In this document: positions 22,681-33,950 of the stretch, one piece after another
How positions within the stretch are numbered: position 1 is the first letter of the stretch
How the letters are laid out: the number at the start of each line of letters is the position of its first letter
Assembly: GCA_022264855.1 (NCBI GenBank)
Contig: JABYQU010000006.1
Coordinates: 806,001 to 870,000 of the forward strand
Origin: Lenzites betulinus
Lineage: Eukaryota; Basidiomycota; Agaricomycetes; Polyporales; Polyporaceae
DNA: 64,000 nucleotides
Direction of reading: 5' to 3'
Position numbers and translations under genes: made by a program
The notes under the pieces: generated by a model
Told to the model about the DNA's origin: nothing
The model's input: the letters and a program-made list of their open reading frames with translations, nothing else
Databases searched by the model: none

Positions 22681-24898
22681 TGTGCGGATACCCGTAAAAC
22701 TCGTGAAACGAGTGGGACGTATAGCACGCCGCCAGAGAGAGAGAATGGTGGCTAAAGTAACCCGTCGAAATAAAGCGTGAGCGATCGATGCAGCATACAG
22801 CCAGATTCAAGAATTTCGAGTCATCTCCTCTGCACTCAACTCGGGAAAGTACTGTCGGCAGTGCCCGGGGTCCCGACTATCTGGAAGACACCTGGCACTT
22901 GCAGCGTAGCTAGCGCCCATCGCAGTACGCGCTCAGGCTCTTGCCTTCGCAAACTAGTACCGAGACTCGGACTCGCCACCTGGCAGGTTGGGAAGACGAT
23001 AGGCAGTCTATGCTATAGCGTATATGACATGTGCGAAAAGGTATGCACATGACCAAATTCTCCGTTCTGACAAAAAGATCAGCACATGTACAAGTACTGT
23101 TCCGATCATGTATGGCATGCTGACCATCGTTCTTCTCATCAGGGCTCGCGGCATAAGTCTTCGAAGGTTACGCGCCGGGAGGATCCATCGTAGCCCTTCG
23201 GATACCATCTTGACGTAGACTAATCTACTTCAGCCGTGAGTTGAGGTCGCCATGCCACTCATCGTCGGTACGAGACCTAGGTTTGGATACGCGCACAACC
23301 GTGACAGAGGCATAACCTCTCATGGAACTCGATTGTGCCTGTCTTTCCAGCACAAATTAGCGAATGCATGCCTACGCATATGCATATGCGTCATCTATGT
23401 AAGTACAACCGTGTTATAAAGTCCATTCTGAGGTCATCTCGACGTCGTCGTGTACGACGCCGCGACGTGGACTCGGCATTGAAAGGCATCCAACGATATA
23501 TATACTAAAGCTGATTTCGCATGTGGAACAGTGCATGTGATACAATTGCTTAACAGAATGGCCGAGGTTTTGTTGCAGTTGTGCTCTAGCAATATGGTGA
23601 CCGGGAATGCCAAGCCTCCCACGCAACTCTTCCGCAAGCCATATACCACGACACAACTACCGATGGTGTAGTTGATGACCTCACATGGTACGCACGACTG
23701 TCCGTCTCGTTCAGCCACTCATCAAGCCCTGACACAAGCTTGCCGTCACTAGCGGCGCACCAACGTCTTGTGGCTAAGGCGGTCATCATATTTGGCGGCG
23801 CAAACTCAAGCTTAATCTTGGGAAAGCATTGGGAAAGCAGAAACTCAAGGTACGGCTGGGCGATACGTGAATGCCGTGCTGATGCCGAGCGTCAGTTAGG
23901 CTCAGTGAATCGGATGCACTTGCTTTCTTTCGGTCTTCTTCGAAAAGGTCCCGCAGCAATTTGGTACTTATGCTGCTTCGGATCACACGGCCATTCCGAA
24001 CCCGGAAACAATCATACCCGACCCTTGTCCTGCGCACTGCAGCGCCCATGCTCGGTTAAGACCACGACGCTGTGGGTAGATCAACGATATCAATTTCCGA
24101 TGTTGCCTCCCCATTGAAAACGATTTCGGCGCAGCTGGAGCGCTCACCAGAGCTAACGTTAATAGCAACCCCGGATGAGGTGGTCCACTTCAACTTCCGG
24201 CGATGGTCCGGATGTTGTGAATGTCCGTGCTCCCAGTGGAAGGCGGCGTGGACGTCGATGAGCATATGCACCCCTGCTCTACGTCAGAGGCTCCGACTTG
24301 GCGAAGTACTTCGAATTCGCGTGGGAGCAACAAAGGTATGTTTCGGCGGGCGACCTCCCCGTTCCACGCACAACTCCAACGCACCTATGCCTCATTTCGT
24401 CAGGGCTGACGGGGTGACGCCGCACGGTGCGGCAATATACAGCACTAGGTCGGCGCTTTCAGCGCGGGATATCATGGGCGATGCGTCTGGTCCGATTCGC
24501 GGTGGTGAAGAGCATATCAGCGGGAGAGCGCATCAGTATCGAGGAATCTGCACCTATTATTGATCATTGGACGCCCTCGCGCAACGCCCATCCAGTTGCC
24601 AGTCCCAAACGGGGACTCACACGCTGCGCATGACAGCCCTCGACACTGCTCGCACTGACCGCATGCGCATGTGCGAACGAACGCCGCCGCTGCCGCTGCC
24701 GCTCGTCTTCGCACCCAGTATATATAATCCAACGTGATCTTCTCGAACACATCCCTCCGGACCCTCGCCCGAGGTCCCCCTGATTTCCCATTCTTCTGCC
24801 CTGACAATCACCTAGCACCGTGCTCACGCGCCGATACCCAGAGCCACCACCGCGCTAGACTTATATACCCGGCTCGTATCGGCTTGTGATACCACGCG
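22681..24898. other. Long intergenic region between divergent genes
   Basis: Separates leucyl-tRNA synthetase (minus) from the MFS gene (plus). Both strands near 23.8-24.6 kb carry overlapping open frames, up to 163 codons at 24072-24563 on the plus strand and 71-87 codons on the minus strand. I recognise no family and could not build a spliced gene. Possibly a decayed gene. No RNA gene seen. Confidence 0.4.
24862..24867 (+). promoter_or_regulatory. TATA-like box of MFS gene
   Basis: TATATA about 32-37 bp upstream of the ATG at 24899. Spacing to the transcript start is unknown. Confidence 0.4.
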
Positions 24899-27487
24899 AT
24901 GGATTCGGGCTACAGTGAGGTCCCACTCCTCCCCCCTCCTGCGTCCACCTCCAGCGCAAGTACCACCAGCACGGGCAGCGACGACTTCATGTACAAGGCC
25001 AGCCTTGACTCCGCCAACGGTGAGCGCCGAGCGCTACTCTAATTGCGGGGCGGACTGACGATCAGGCGCCTACCAGCGAGCGTGATGGTTCCGACCCTGG
25101 GCCTTGAGCGCGTCGTCTCCGGTGAGTGCGCTTTCGGCGCCGCAGCCATCCTGAACACCTTCCCGTCGTGGCGGGCGGCGGCCCAAGGGTAGTATGTCAG
25201 ACGGTGTCGTTTGAGGCTGACGCCAATAACGTGTCTTGCAGCAAAGGCCGCCCAGGATGAGCGCGCTCCGAGCCCCGGGGCAGTTGATCTCGCGCCCATT
25301 ACAACCTATCGCCTGTACAAGCGGCGATGGGTCGGCCTCTTTGCCATCGTACGTCGCCGTGAAACATCCCCCATACTGCGTTGTTGAAATCCGGGCGGGC
25401 GCAGTGCATATTAAACTTGGTGGCGGGCATGGTGCTGGTGTGGTTCGGTCCGATTGCAAATGACGGTGAGTGACCTTCTTGTCAGGAAGCATCTCGGAAC
25501 GCCCATATACTGCTTTTCGCACGTAAGTGGTCAGAGATTTTGGATACACCCTGGATGAAGTGAACTGGTTGGGGAACGTGGTGAACCTCGTTTACCTCCC
25601 GGCCTCCTTTCTCGTGCCCTATCTCTACGGGAAGCTGGGCACACGAGTGACTGTACGCCCTTTTCCCTGGCACATCTTCCCCTTGCTGATATCCGGCCTA
25701 CTCTAGTGTTACATCGGAGGCGCGCTATTCATCATCTCAGGATGGGTACGTTATCTCGGGACGGCGAAAACTCTATCCGTTGGCGCGTCGTACACATTCG
25801 TTATTGCTGGACAGGTGCGGTCAAACGCTATCTATTTCTACAAGCTCGGACGCTCAACGGTGCTGTAGTTCATCGCTGGCATGGCTGTTCCTATCTTCCA
25901 AATTGTCGTACCCAGCTATTCCGAAAAATGGTTCGACCTCAAAGGCCGAACGACTGCCACCATGATCATGGGTGTTGGTGAGTGTCCGCACACATCTGCA
26001 CGTTGATCCACGCCTAAATCACGCCGCCGCGTGTCAGCCAACCCTGTCGGGTCCGCGCTAGGCCAACTGATTCCGCCGCTCACGTCCCCCCGAGAATCGG
26101 TGCGCATATAGTCATTGGACATATGGATTTACACTCACAGATTGGCAGCTGCTCACTATGGCGATCATCTTCAGTGCTGCGGCGCCCGTCGTTCTCTTCG
26201 TTGGAAACGGTCCTCCGACCCCTCCCAGTACGACTTGGCATTTTCCCAACGCTCTCTGCTGTGCTGATAGGACCATGATCAGCGTTCTCCGGGTCACAGC
26301 AACACCCCTCGATGACATCCCTTGCGCGCGCACTGAGTGGTCGTGCTACGCCGGACGAGTATACGTATATGAGCATGCGGCAGCGGATAGACTTCGCAAT
26401 CATCGCCCTGGTATTCGGCGTGCTGGTCGGAGTGTGCGTGACACCTTACCCTGATTGTTTCACTCTTCCCGCGCAGCTCTGCTAACGCCCGTCGACCGTC
26501 CCACAGTATCAACGCGTTCACGGTATTGACAGCACAGCATCTGGTGCGCGCGCCCAGTGTTTCAAACTCTAACAAGCTCTTTCTCTGACGCTCTGTATAG
26601 GAACCGTATGGCTATTCGGACACCGTCTCCGGGCTTATGGGCGCGGTTCTGCTCCTCGTCGGGTTGATCGCTGCAGGGGTGACCTCTCCTCTATACGACC
26701 GCATCCTCACGCACCGTCTCGCACTTTCGCTCAAGGTTCTATGCCCCATATTTGCCGCATGCTGGATAGCACTGATATGGGAGAGTGCGTATACATTTTC
26801 CCCACTCCCCCGCTCGCCCCGGACTGTCACACGCTGACGCTGCGCCGATCCCCCCTACAGTCCGCCCAGACAACACCTATGTCCTCTTCGTACTGATGGG
26901 GGTGATCGGTGCCATAGGCCTGACACTCCTCCCTGCGGTGCTGGAGCTCGCAGTCGAGCTGACACGCAACGCTGATGGCAGTTCTGCAATCCTGTGGGCC
27001 TCGTACGTCCCCCCTCCGCTGCGAAGCCCACCCGAGTCTCACGTCTGTCACTCCCTCCCCCAGCACAAACGCGTGCGGGCTAATTTTCGTCGTCGGTGAG
27101 CAACGCTCTCCGGATTCCCCCCCCCCCCCCCCCCCCGGCTGTATCCGCGGCCGCGCTGACGACGGAATCTATCACGCAGTGGAGGGCGCACTGCGCGCGG
27201 GGCCGGATGCGAGTCCGCCGCTGAACATGCACCAGTCGGCGATCTTCCAGGCGTCCATCGTCGCCACCGTCATCCTGCTCGTCTTCCTCATTGAGGGCAA
27301 GCAGACGCGGCGCGCGCAGGACGAGGAGGCGGACCGGGCACGGAACAGCGGATCGGTTGGCCTGCTCGGCCAGGCGGAGTCTGGCACGGCCGTGGAGGTG
27401 CGCGAGGTGGTGGAGGGCGGCTCGGCTCGGTCCTCCGCTGAAATCCAGCCTGTGAGTAGGGAGGTCGCCGATCGGAAAGATGCCTAG
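24899..27487 (+). CDS. Major facilitator superfamily transporter, FLVCR/SLC49-like
   Basis: Predicted 12-helix membrane transporter of the FLVCR/MFSD7 type; animal relatives move haem or choline, substrate here unknown. Fifteen exons: 24899-25019, 25077-25121, 25242-25348, 25405-25465, 25528-25652, 25707-25814, 25869-25977, 26038-26099, 26149-26227, 26283-26433, 26507-26543, 26601-26784, 26861-27002, 27064-27095, 27180-27487; 556 aa. Typical segments: YKRRWVGLFAI before helix 1, ANDVVRDFGYTLDEVNWLGN after it, the MFS loop LYGKLGTRVT between helices 2 and 3, YSEKWFDLKGRTTAT near helix 4-5 and NPVGSALGQLIPP. The N-terminus is Ser/Thr-rich and the C-terminus is a charged cytoplasmic tail with Arg/Glu. 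The second exon (45 nt) and the exon 10 acceptor are the least certain parts. The last intron contains a 20-nt poly-C run. Confidence 0.88.
27117..27136 (+). repeat. Poly-C run (20 nt) in the last MFS intron
   Basis: Uninterrupted C tract within the 84-nt intron 27096-27179, upstream of the branch region. Such runs are unstable and a sequencing-error hot spot. Confidence 0.9.
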
Positions 27488-28354
27488 TGTTTCTCGCCGC
27501 CGGACGTTGGAAGATACCTACGACAGCACCCCCTCCCATAGACGATACCTCGGCACGCGGAGATGACTCGCGCATTGTGAGCGATGCTGGGTGACATTAA
27601 TAGCCCGTGTCGCCCGCTCCGCGCTCCGCACGCTACTGCTGCGCAGCGTGTGCGCAGTACTTCTGCAGCGATTATCCGGACATTGACGCCATTGTAGAAG
27701 TAGCTTCACGACATTATTGTACTGACCCCCGATGATATTTTCTGATCGCATGTTAATAGCGCTACGCTCCGTCAGACTCTGGAGTAGAACGATGGCGGGC
27801 TAGTGCTTCAACTTAGTCTCCTGCAGTCTTAATAACGGCTTATACTCAGCATTAATCCGGGGGGAGAGGGCTAGGATAACCTGAGGGTTAGCCTTGATAG
27901 CACAACGGCACAAAGGTGTGCTATCATAGTACTGAAAGTTCCAGTGGAGGGCTCACTAGTAGAGAGATTGTTCTGATAGTGGGTTACACACTCCGTGCCA
28001 TATAAACATCACTAATACTTACCGCCCTCTGTGGTACTACTGGACACTACTGAACGCAGCACGCTGGAGGCCCGCCGTGGACCCCCTGACGTTCACACTA
28101 CACACACCATCTCGAGTAGCACTTGAGCTTGAATCATAATGTACGACGTTCAAATTCGCGTGGTCTCATTTTACGGGACAAAGAATGTGTATTTCATAAA
28201 ATCAAGGGTTGTACTACTCTAACTCTATGTCGTCAGCCTCGTTACGAGCGTCTAGCGCATCCTCTCTGCAACTGCCACGACCCTGCTCCATCCGCGTCTC
28301 CCGTTACCCTGCACATCACGCCTTGATACCCTCATAAAGATACGACCGTATACA
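27488..28354. other. Intergenic
   Basis: No gene found between the MFS and oxysterol-binding protein genes. It contains a perfect 10-bp hairpin at 27895-27926. Confidence 0.55.
27895..27926. repeat. Short perfect hairpin
   Basis: TGATAGCACA and its exact reverse complement are separated by 12 nt. It lies in non-coding sequence; no role can be read from it. Confidence 0.5.
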
Positions 28355-30104
28355 ATGTCTGGATCACAAACACCCAGCGAGTTGCCCGGCGAGGTGCGTG
28401 TCCCGCCCGCTGCATAGCCCGCAACTCAGTGGTGCTGACGTCGTTCGTCTCGACCCGGTCTCGGCACCATCCAAACATCCGCAACTACTCCGACTCTCAC
28501 GTTCTCGCCCTGCATTCCTCCGTTGGTCCATCTAGGGAGTACCTGCGGCACAGAAGGGCAGCTGGACTAGCTTCGTCAAGTCGTACGTCTCGTACAAACT
28601 GCTCCATGGATGACCCTATGAGATCTCAACGCTCCTGCTCGTTGTATTGGCTCTCTCAGGATCGTCTCATTTTCCGGAGACCTTTCGTCCCTGACGGCCC
28701 CGCCCTTCATCCTCTCACCGATCTCACTTACCGAGTTCCCTGGTGCGTCCGTCGTATGCGCTTGCTATATTTGTCATGTGATTGACGCACGAGGCAGCGT
28801 ACTGGTGTGAGAGGCCCGCCCTGTTCGCGGCGATCGCAGACGCGAAGGACGAGAAGGAGCGGTCGATTGCAGTCCTGAAGTGGTTCATCGTGAGTGCGGC
28901 GGCCTTGCGGAAGCGAAACGCGTCTTGATGAACACTTGAAACGCCAGAGTACCCTGAAGGGCCAGTACACCTCGCGTAACGAGAAACTCGGCTCTGAGAA
29001 GAAGTCAGTTTCTCTTTCCTGTTTCAACGTAAGACATACTTATAGAAGCCCGCCAGACCTTTGAACCCTGTGCTCGGAGAGTAAGTACCACGAGGTGAAG
29101 CATGCAGGTTCGTGTCGCTAACAGCTTACATATAGACTATTCTATGGATACTGGCCCGACGTCAATGGTCGTGGGCAGACGAACCTGGTCGTTGAGCAAG
29201 TGTCGCACCACCCACCTATCACCGCCTACTACATCACCAACCAGACCAAGGGCCTCTCCCTACAGGGTCATAGCGCGCAGAAGACCAGCTTCTCGAGCGG
29301 CAGCATCGTTGTCAAGCAGATTGGCCATGCTGTCTTGACCGTCGATTTGCCGGGCGGCGGCAAGGAGGAATTCCTCATCACGCTTCCCCGCCTGCGTATT
29401 GACGGCATCTGGTACGGCTCGCCCTACATCGAGCTGACGGGCCTCTCCTACATCCAGAGCTCGTCCGGTTGGCTGTCAACGATCGACTACGAGGCCAAGG
29501 AGGGCAGGGGCTACTTCGGCTTCTCCATTGGCGCCAAGTCGCACTTCTTCAAGGCGATCCTCACCCCGCCCGGCTCGCAGAACCCGGTGAAGAAGTGGGA
29601 CGGGCTATGGCATGAGACGGCGAAGGACTCGGACACGAACGAGACGTTCACGGACGTGCGTGGACCGAAGGAGGAGGTCGTCGTCGCCCCCATCGAACAG
29701 ATGTCCGAGTTCGAGAGCAGGCGGCTGTGGCAGCACGTTGCCCGCGGGATTCGGGAGGGCGACTATGAGCTTGCAAGTCGCGAGAAGAGCAAGATTGAGG
29801 TGAGGCGTTATTATCCCCTACATATAAGCATCGCGGAATACTGATCGGAGAACCATTAACAGAATGACCAACGGCAAAGGCGACGAGACGAGCAGGCCGC
29901 CGGCACGCGTTGGCCGCTCAAGCACTTCGAGCACATCGACTCCGACCCCGTTTGTACGCAGTCTTCCCTTCACGCTTTCTAACCCATTGCTGACACCATC
30001 AAATGCACACAGACGAACGCCTTGGTGCGCTGTTCAACGCGACGCCGCCCCAGGAGGACACCTACGTGTTCATGCACAATCGCGACTTCCCCACGGTGGC
30101 CTAA
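28355..30104 (+). CDS. KES1: Oxysterol-binding protein homologue, Kes1/Osh4-like
   Basis: Short-form OSBP-related lipid transfer protein exchanging sterol and PI4P between ER and Golgi/plasma membrane. Exons 28355-28393, 28536-28582, 28660-28742, 28798-28889, 28948-29003, 29057-29080, 29136-29799, 29863-29953, 30013-30104; 1188 nt, 395 aa. There is no PH or ankyrin domain, so it is the minimal Osh4 type. The family signature EQVSHHPP sits at about 134-141, followed by TAYYITNQ, LQGHSAQKTSFSSGSI and LITLPRLRIDGIWYGSPYIE. The C-terminal KWPLK-like element appears as TRWPLKHFE. The N-terminal lid region is SSWT-like (QKGSWTSFVKS). Exon 6 begins after the acceptor at 29056 because the nearer acceptors lose the GSEKKPLNPVLGE frame. 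Confidence 0.95.
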
Positions 30105-30563
30105 GCCTGCCCGCCCCCTCCGCGCCGCCCAGTAACCGCTCGGGCCCGTGCGCGCACGAACTTGTACTATCGTAGTAGACTGTATCCGTTTATTGGGCTA
30201 CCCACATATATCCACGGACTGCGTGTAACGTCTCCATATCCTTGTCATGCATCCCAGCTTGACCGTACGATGTGCCCGATGTGTGTTAGTGTGTTAGGCT
30301 GTAGTAGCGTGGTCCTATTCTTGCTGTTGCATCTTGTTGCATGTGGTCGTGGGCAGACGGGGTGCTTTAACTCGAGATCCGCACCGGTGGCGTTTTGCTC
30401 AAAGTTGACCGCCACAGGCTCATGAAAGTAGGTTCGGGCTGGATGAGAGATAGACGGCTGCAATGTGCAGTGCCGGCCTGCGGTACCGAACTTTCAAGAC
30501 TACACAAGCGGCATGGTACGACCGCTCTCTTCCCACTTCCCACTACGCGCTGCGTTGCTACAA
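30105..30563. other. Intergenic
   Basis: 3' flank of the oxysterol-binding gene up to the foldback transposon; no gene seen. Confidence 0.55.
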
Positions 30564-30565
30564 TA

Positions 30566-31237
30566 CAGTGGCGGCCAAAAGTATCTCCCCACCCCCCTCC
30601 CGGCGTCTATTTTGCTTCATACCGAGCGATTGAAGTAGACTACAACGAAATTGTATAGGGCTATAGAAAGTGTACTATACACACTACAGTATGCAACAAA
30701 GATGAACAGAATCCGGGGGCTCTTTGTCTATATATCTAAGTTACAATGTGAGAGGCCACTTTTGGGCGCCCATTTTTTTGACCTCACCCGACACACTACG
30801 GCACTTCCTGATAGATCAAGGGCACCTATGGCCCCACATAAAATATATTATGGTAGGTATATGACATACCATGTGTGTGGTAGATTATTGTAGCCCTGCT
30901 TGTCCCCTGGGAAGCGCAGGTGGCCCCGGGGTCACCTGTACCCAGATCATCAATTCCGGGGACGAAAACAAATCCACCGGGCGGGGTTTCTATGTTTTCC
31001 ACTATGCCCCAGGAAACTCTATTAATGCCTATAAACAATGGGGGAAAAGTGCTGCATGATTCCAAATAAATGAGAAAATTGTCTTCCCAAGCCTTGAGGT
31101 CAGCATATTGTTTATTCTCTGGAGAAGCATCAACTACACTTCATCACTTGGTCCAAGCTGCAGAAGATAGCCACAAGGCACTAATATTTTATCCAGTTTG
31201 ATCTGGGTGATGGGTATGGTTGGTTCAAGTGCACTCA
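30566..31237 (+). repeat. Left arm of foldback element
   Basis: 672-bp inverted repeat partner of 31465-32136. Identity ends at GTGCACTCA, after which left and right sequences differ. Confidence 0.9.
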
Positions 31238-31464
31238 AGGGGTTAAGTAAGTTCTGACATGCTTGTATATGTTGGCTTTCACACTTGAACAGGTAGGCCA
31301 GTGCAGATATATAAAATGGACATGGATCATACTGTAGAGGCTGTTCAAAGGTCTTCTGCATATACTGACACATTTCTTAACAATAATGATTGCCAGGGAG
31401 CATTGGTACATTTTACTTTGTGCACATATGGGTTTGGACACCCATAGAATCCTGAATATCTGGC

Positions 31465-32136
31465 TGAGTGCACTTGAACCAACCATACCCATCACCCAGA
31501 TCAAACTGGATAAAATATTAGTGCCTTGTGGCTATCTTCTGCAGCTTGGACCAAGTGATGAAGTGTAGTTGATGCTTCTCCAGAGAATAAACAATATGCT
31601 GACCTCAAGGCTTGGGAAGACAATTTTCTCATTTATTTGGAATCATGCAGCACTTTTCCCCCATTGTTTATAGGCATTAATAGAGTTTCCTGGGGCATAG
31701 TGGAAAACATAGAAACCCCGCCCGGTGGATTTGTTTTCGTCCCCGGAATTGATGATCTGGGTACAGGTGACCCCGGGGCCACCTGCGCTTCCCAGGGGAC
31801 AAGCAGGGCTACAATAATCTACCACACACATGGTATGTCATATACCTACCATAATATATTTTATGTGGGGCCATAGGTGCCCTTGATCTATCAGGAAGTG
31901 CCGTAGTGTGTCGGGTGAGGTCAAAAAAATGGGCGCCCAAAAGTGGCCTCTCACATTGTAACTTAGATATATAGACAAAGAGCCCCCGGATTCTGTTCAT
32001 CTTTGTTGCATACTGTAGTGTGTATAGTACACTTTCTATAGCCCTATACAATTTCGTTGTAGTCTACTTCAATCGCTCGGTATGAAGCAAAATAGACGCC
32101 GGGAGGGGGGTGGGGAGATACTTTTGGCCGCCACTG
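31465..32136 (-). repeat. Right arm of foldback element
   Basis: Inverted copy of 30566-31237, ending 182 bp from the stop codon of the neighbouring DUF6533 gene. Confidence 0.9.
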
Positions 32137-32317
32137 TACTTTTCCCTCGGCTCTCGTACGGTTACAGTTACAGTTTTAGTTGCACAACCTTAACGCCCTC
32201 GCTCTCAGCCCCACCCCCGCGCACACGGTGCCGAAGGTTCGGGGGGCCATCCACGGCCACGGACCACAGGCACGATCATGTAGCGGCACGAACATACCAC
32301 CGCTCTACCCCCCAAGG

Positions 32318-33950
32318 TCATACGGTCAGCGCCACCGTGTCCGAGGACGCCGAGTAGATGCTGAGCCGCCCCCAGTGGCGTGCGGACCCTTGCCGCAGGT
32401 CGGGGTCGCGGATGTTGAGCATGAGGCGGGAGATGAGCGTCGAGGAGACCCTATGTGGGGAGATGTTAGCTTGATGTTGTCCTTGTGATACTTGTGGCTG
32501 GGCGGAAGGAGAGTGAGGGATACGATGGAACTCACACGTTCGTGACGGAGGTGCTGACGCCCTTGTGCACGGGCTTCACGGATCCAGGCAGGGGCATCAG
32601 TGAACCCACTCGAATGTCGGACGATGGGTCGAGAAGATAGGAACATACCTGCGATAGCTGTGTGGTGCCAGAGATGAGCACGAGCGAAGTATTTCCGAGC
32701 AACCGCATGCTACGTCGACTCACCGCGTACGGCAGAATATTGGACACGTAGCACAGGAAAAGGAATCTGCGGGAGCCTCTCAGGGTGAGATCCCCGGTAC
32801 ATCCGTGCTCGCTGGTCAACCTACGCGAAGTAAATGGTACCTGTAAACTCGCGCAGCGCCGTTAAGTTGTCGCGCTTCACGTACCACCAAGTCATCTCGG
32901 GTGCTCACCGTCTCTCAGCATGACGCGAAAGTACCCCCCGCTCCACGCGCGGCCCATTTCGAGCGCCTTCAGTAGCGTGAGGACGAACACGGTAGCGTCG
33001 AACGCCGATATCGCGCCCCATGCGATCGCAAGGTCGTACCCCCTGCTCTCGTGAGCTTGACGGAACACACATGTCCACAGAATCACGAGTTAGGGAAGAG
33101 GACGCGTACGCACTCTTGTTGGGAGGACGCTAGGTTGCACCACGTATGCGTATGATTCGCCCCTGCTGGTGCGGCGAACGTCACGCTCTTGGATATGCCC
33201 GTGAGCTGGCCCTTCAGCAGTCCCCACTGCGGGCGGGACAGGTGATACTTTTCTGTCAGTATGTTAAATCATAAGCTAGCCTGGGGGGACGTACCACGCA
33301 GAGGGGCGCGCCGATGGCGATGATGCCAAGGAGTAACACAAGGACGCGGCGAGAGCGCCCATACAGGGCGTACGTCCGGAGGAGCATGAGGGCGGTGACA
33401 ATGCACTGGACGGCGATGCTGAGGAGGAAGTGGTATAGCTGGAATGCTTGGCATCTGTTTAGTGCACATATGCTCAGTGCCAGGACATGATATTACATCT
33501 AGAGAGCTGAGAGACGTACTGCTATCATGGAAAGGTTCAGTTCGGGATACTAGTTATCGTGCACACTACTGGCAATCTAGCATGTCTAGTACTTACGGAA
33601 GCTGGTAAGGAGCGGAAGAACGCGAATATCACGGGGATGTGACCAAGCAGAGACAGGTATCTGTTCAAGAAGAACAAGAAGGAAGCCAGAGAGAAGCTGC
33701 CAGTCCAGTAGCGTTCTACCTCCTCCTGGAATGTCAGAACAAAGTCGTAGAATAGCAGCGCTAAGACGGGGGAACCTAGTGAGCCCACGCACTGATTGGA
33801 GACTTTCTGGAGAACGTACCGAATGCGACAGCGAACAGGGTACGATAGACGGAGTTTGATTCTATACTGCGTCGTTACTTCAGCATACACAAAAAAGAGG
33901 GACGGGATAGAAGCAACCACTCACACGACCTGTGCTGGGATAGATGACAT
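32318..33950 (-). CDS. DUF6533-type multi-pass membrane protein 2
   Basis: Second DUF6533 paralogue, function unknown. Exons 33950-33925, 33866-33820, 33760-33597, 33521-33520, 33454-33295, 33226-33114, 33045-32909, 32840-32825, 32766-32724, 32657-32649, 32573-32536, 32450-32318; 888 nt, 295 aa. Diagnostic block LLFYDFVLTFQEEVERYW then FLFFLNRYLSLLGHIP. Later RTYALYGRSRRVLVLLL and SRLMLNIRDPDLRQG match the other copies. Exon 3 (164 nt), exon 4 (2 nt), exon 5 (160 nt), exon 8 (16 nt), exon 9 (43 nt) and exon 10 (9 nt) are the same lengths as in gene 1. Six to seven hydrophobic helices are predicted by eye. The 3' end lies beside the foldback transposon. Confidence 0.84.
33520..33521 (-). other. 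Predicted 2-nt microexon (CA) of DUF6533 gene 2
   Basis: Between a 75-nt intron (33596-33522, GTAAGT...TAG) and a 65-nt intron (33519-33455, GTACGT...CAG). It restores the frame between SLPAS and CQAFQLYH. Confidence 0.65.

Larger units (their letters stand above)
30566..32136. mobile_element. Tc1/mariner-type foldback (non-autonomous) element
   Basis: A 1571-bp element flanked by TA on both sides (30564-30565 and 32137-32138), the target site of Tc1/mariner transposases. Termini read CAGTGGCGGCCAAAAGTAT and its exact inverse, a Tc1-like end. The two arms, 30566-31237 and 31465-32136, are 672 bp each and appear identical as inverted copies. Every mirrored position I compared sums to 62702, and mirrored ORFs translate to the same peptides. 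The loop (31238-31464, 227 bp) is unique. The arms are AT-richer than surrounding genes and encode no transposase that I can recognise; their 60-80-codon frames are probably fortuitous. It must be mobilised in trans. The identity of the arms implies very recent formation or ongoing gene conversion. Confidence 0.9.

Noticed and set aside
30651..32051. Pairs of 60-90-codon ORFs inside the foldback element as genes
   Set aside because: They occur as mirror copies only because the arms are inverted repeats; none resembles a transposase.
30566..32136. Palindrome purely as an assembly artefact
   Set aside because: The TA duplication and Tc1-like termini at both outer ends indicate a real insertion, though long-read confirmation is still the decisive test.
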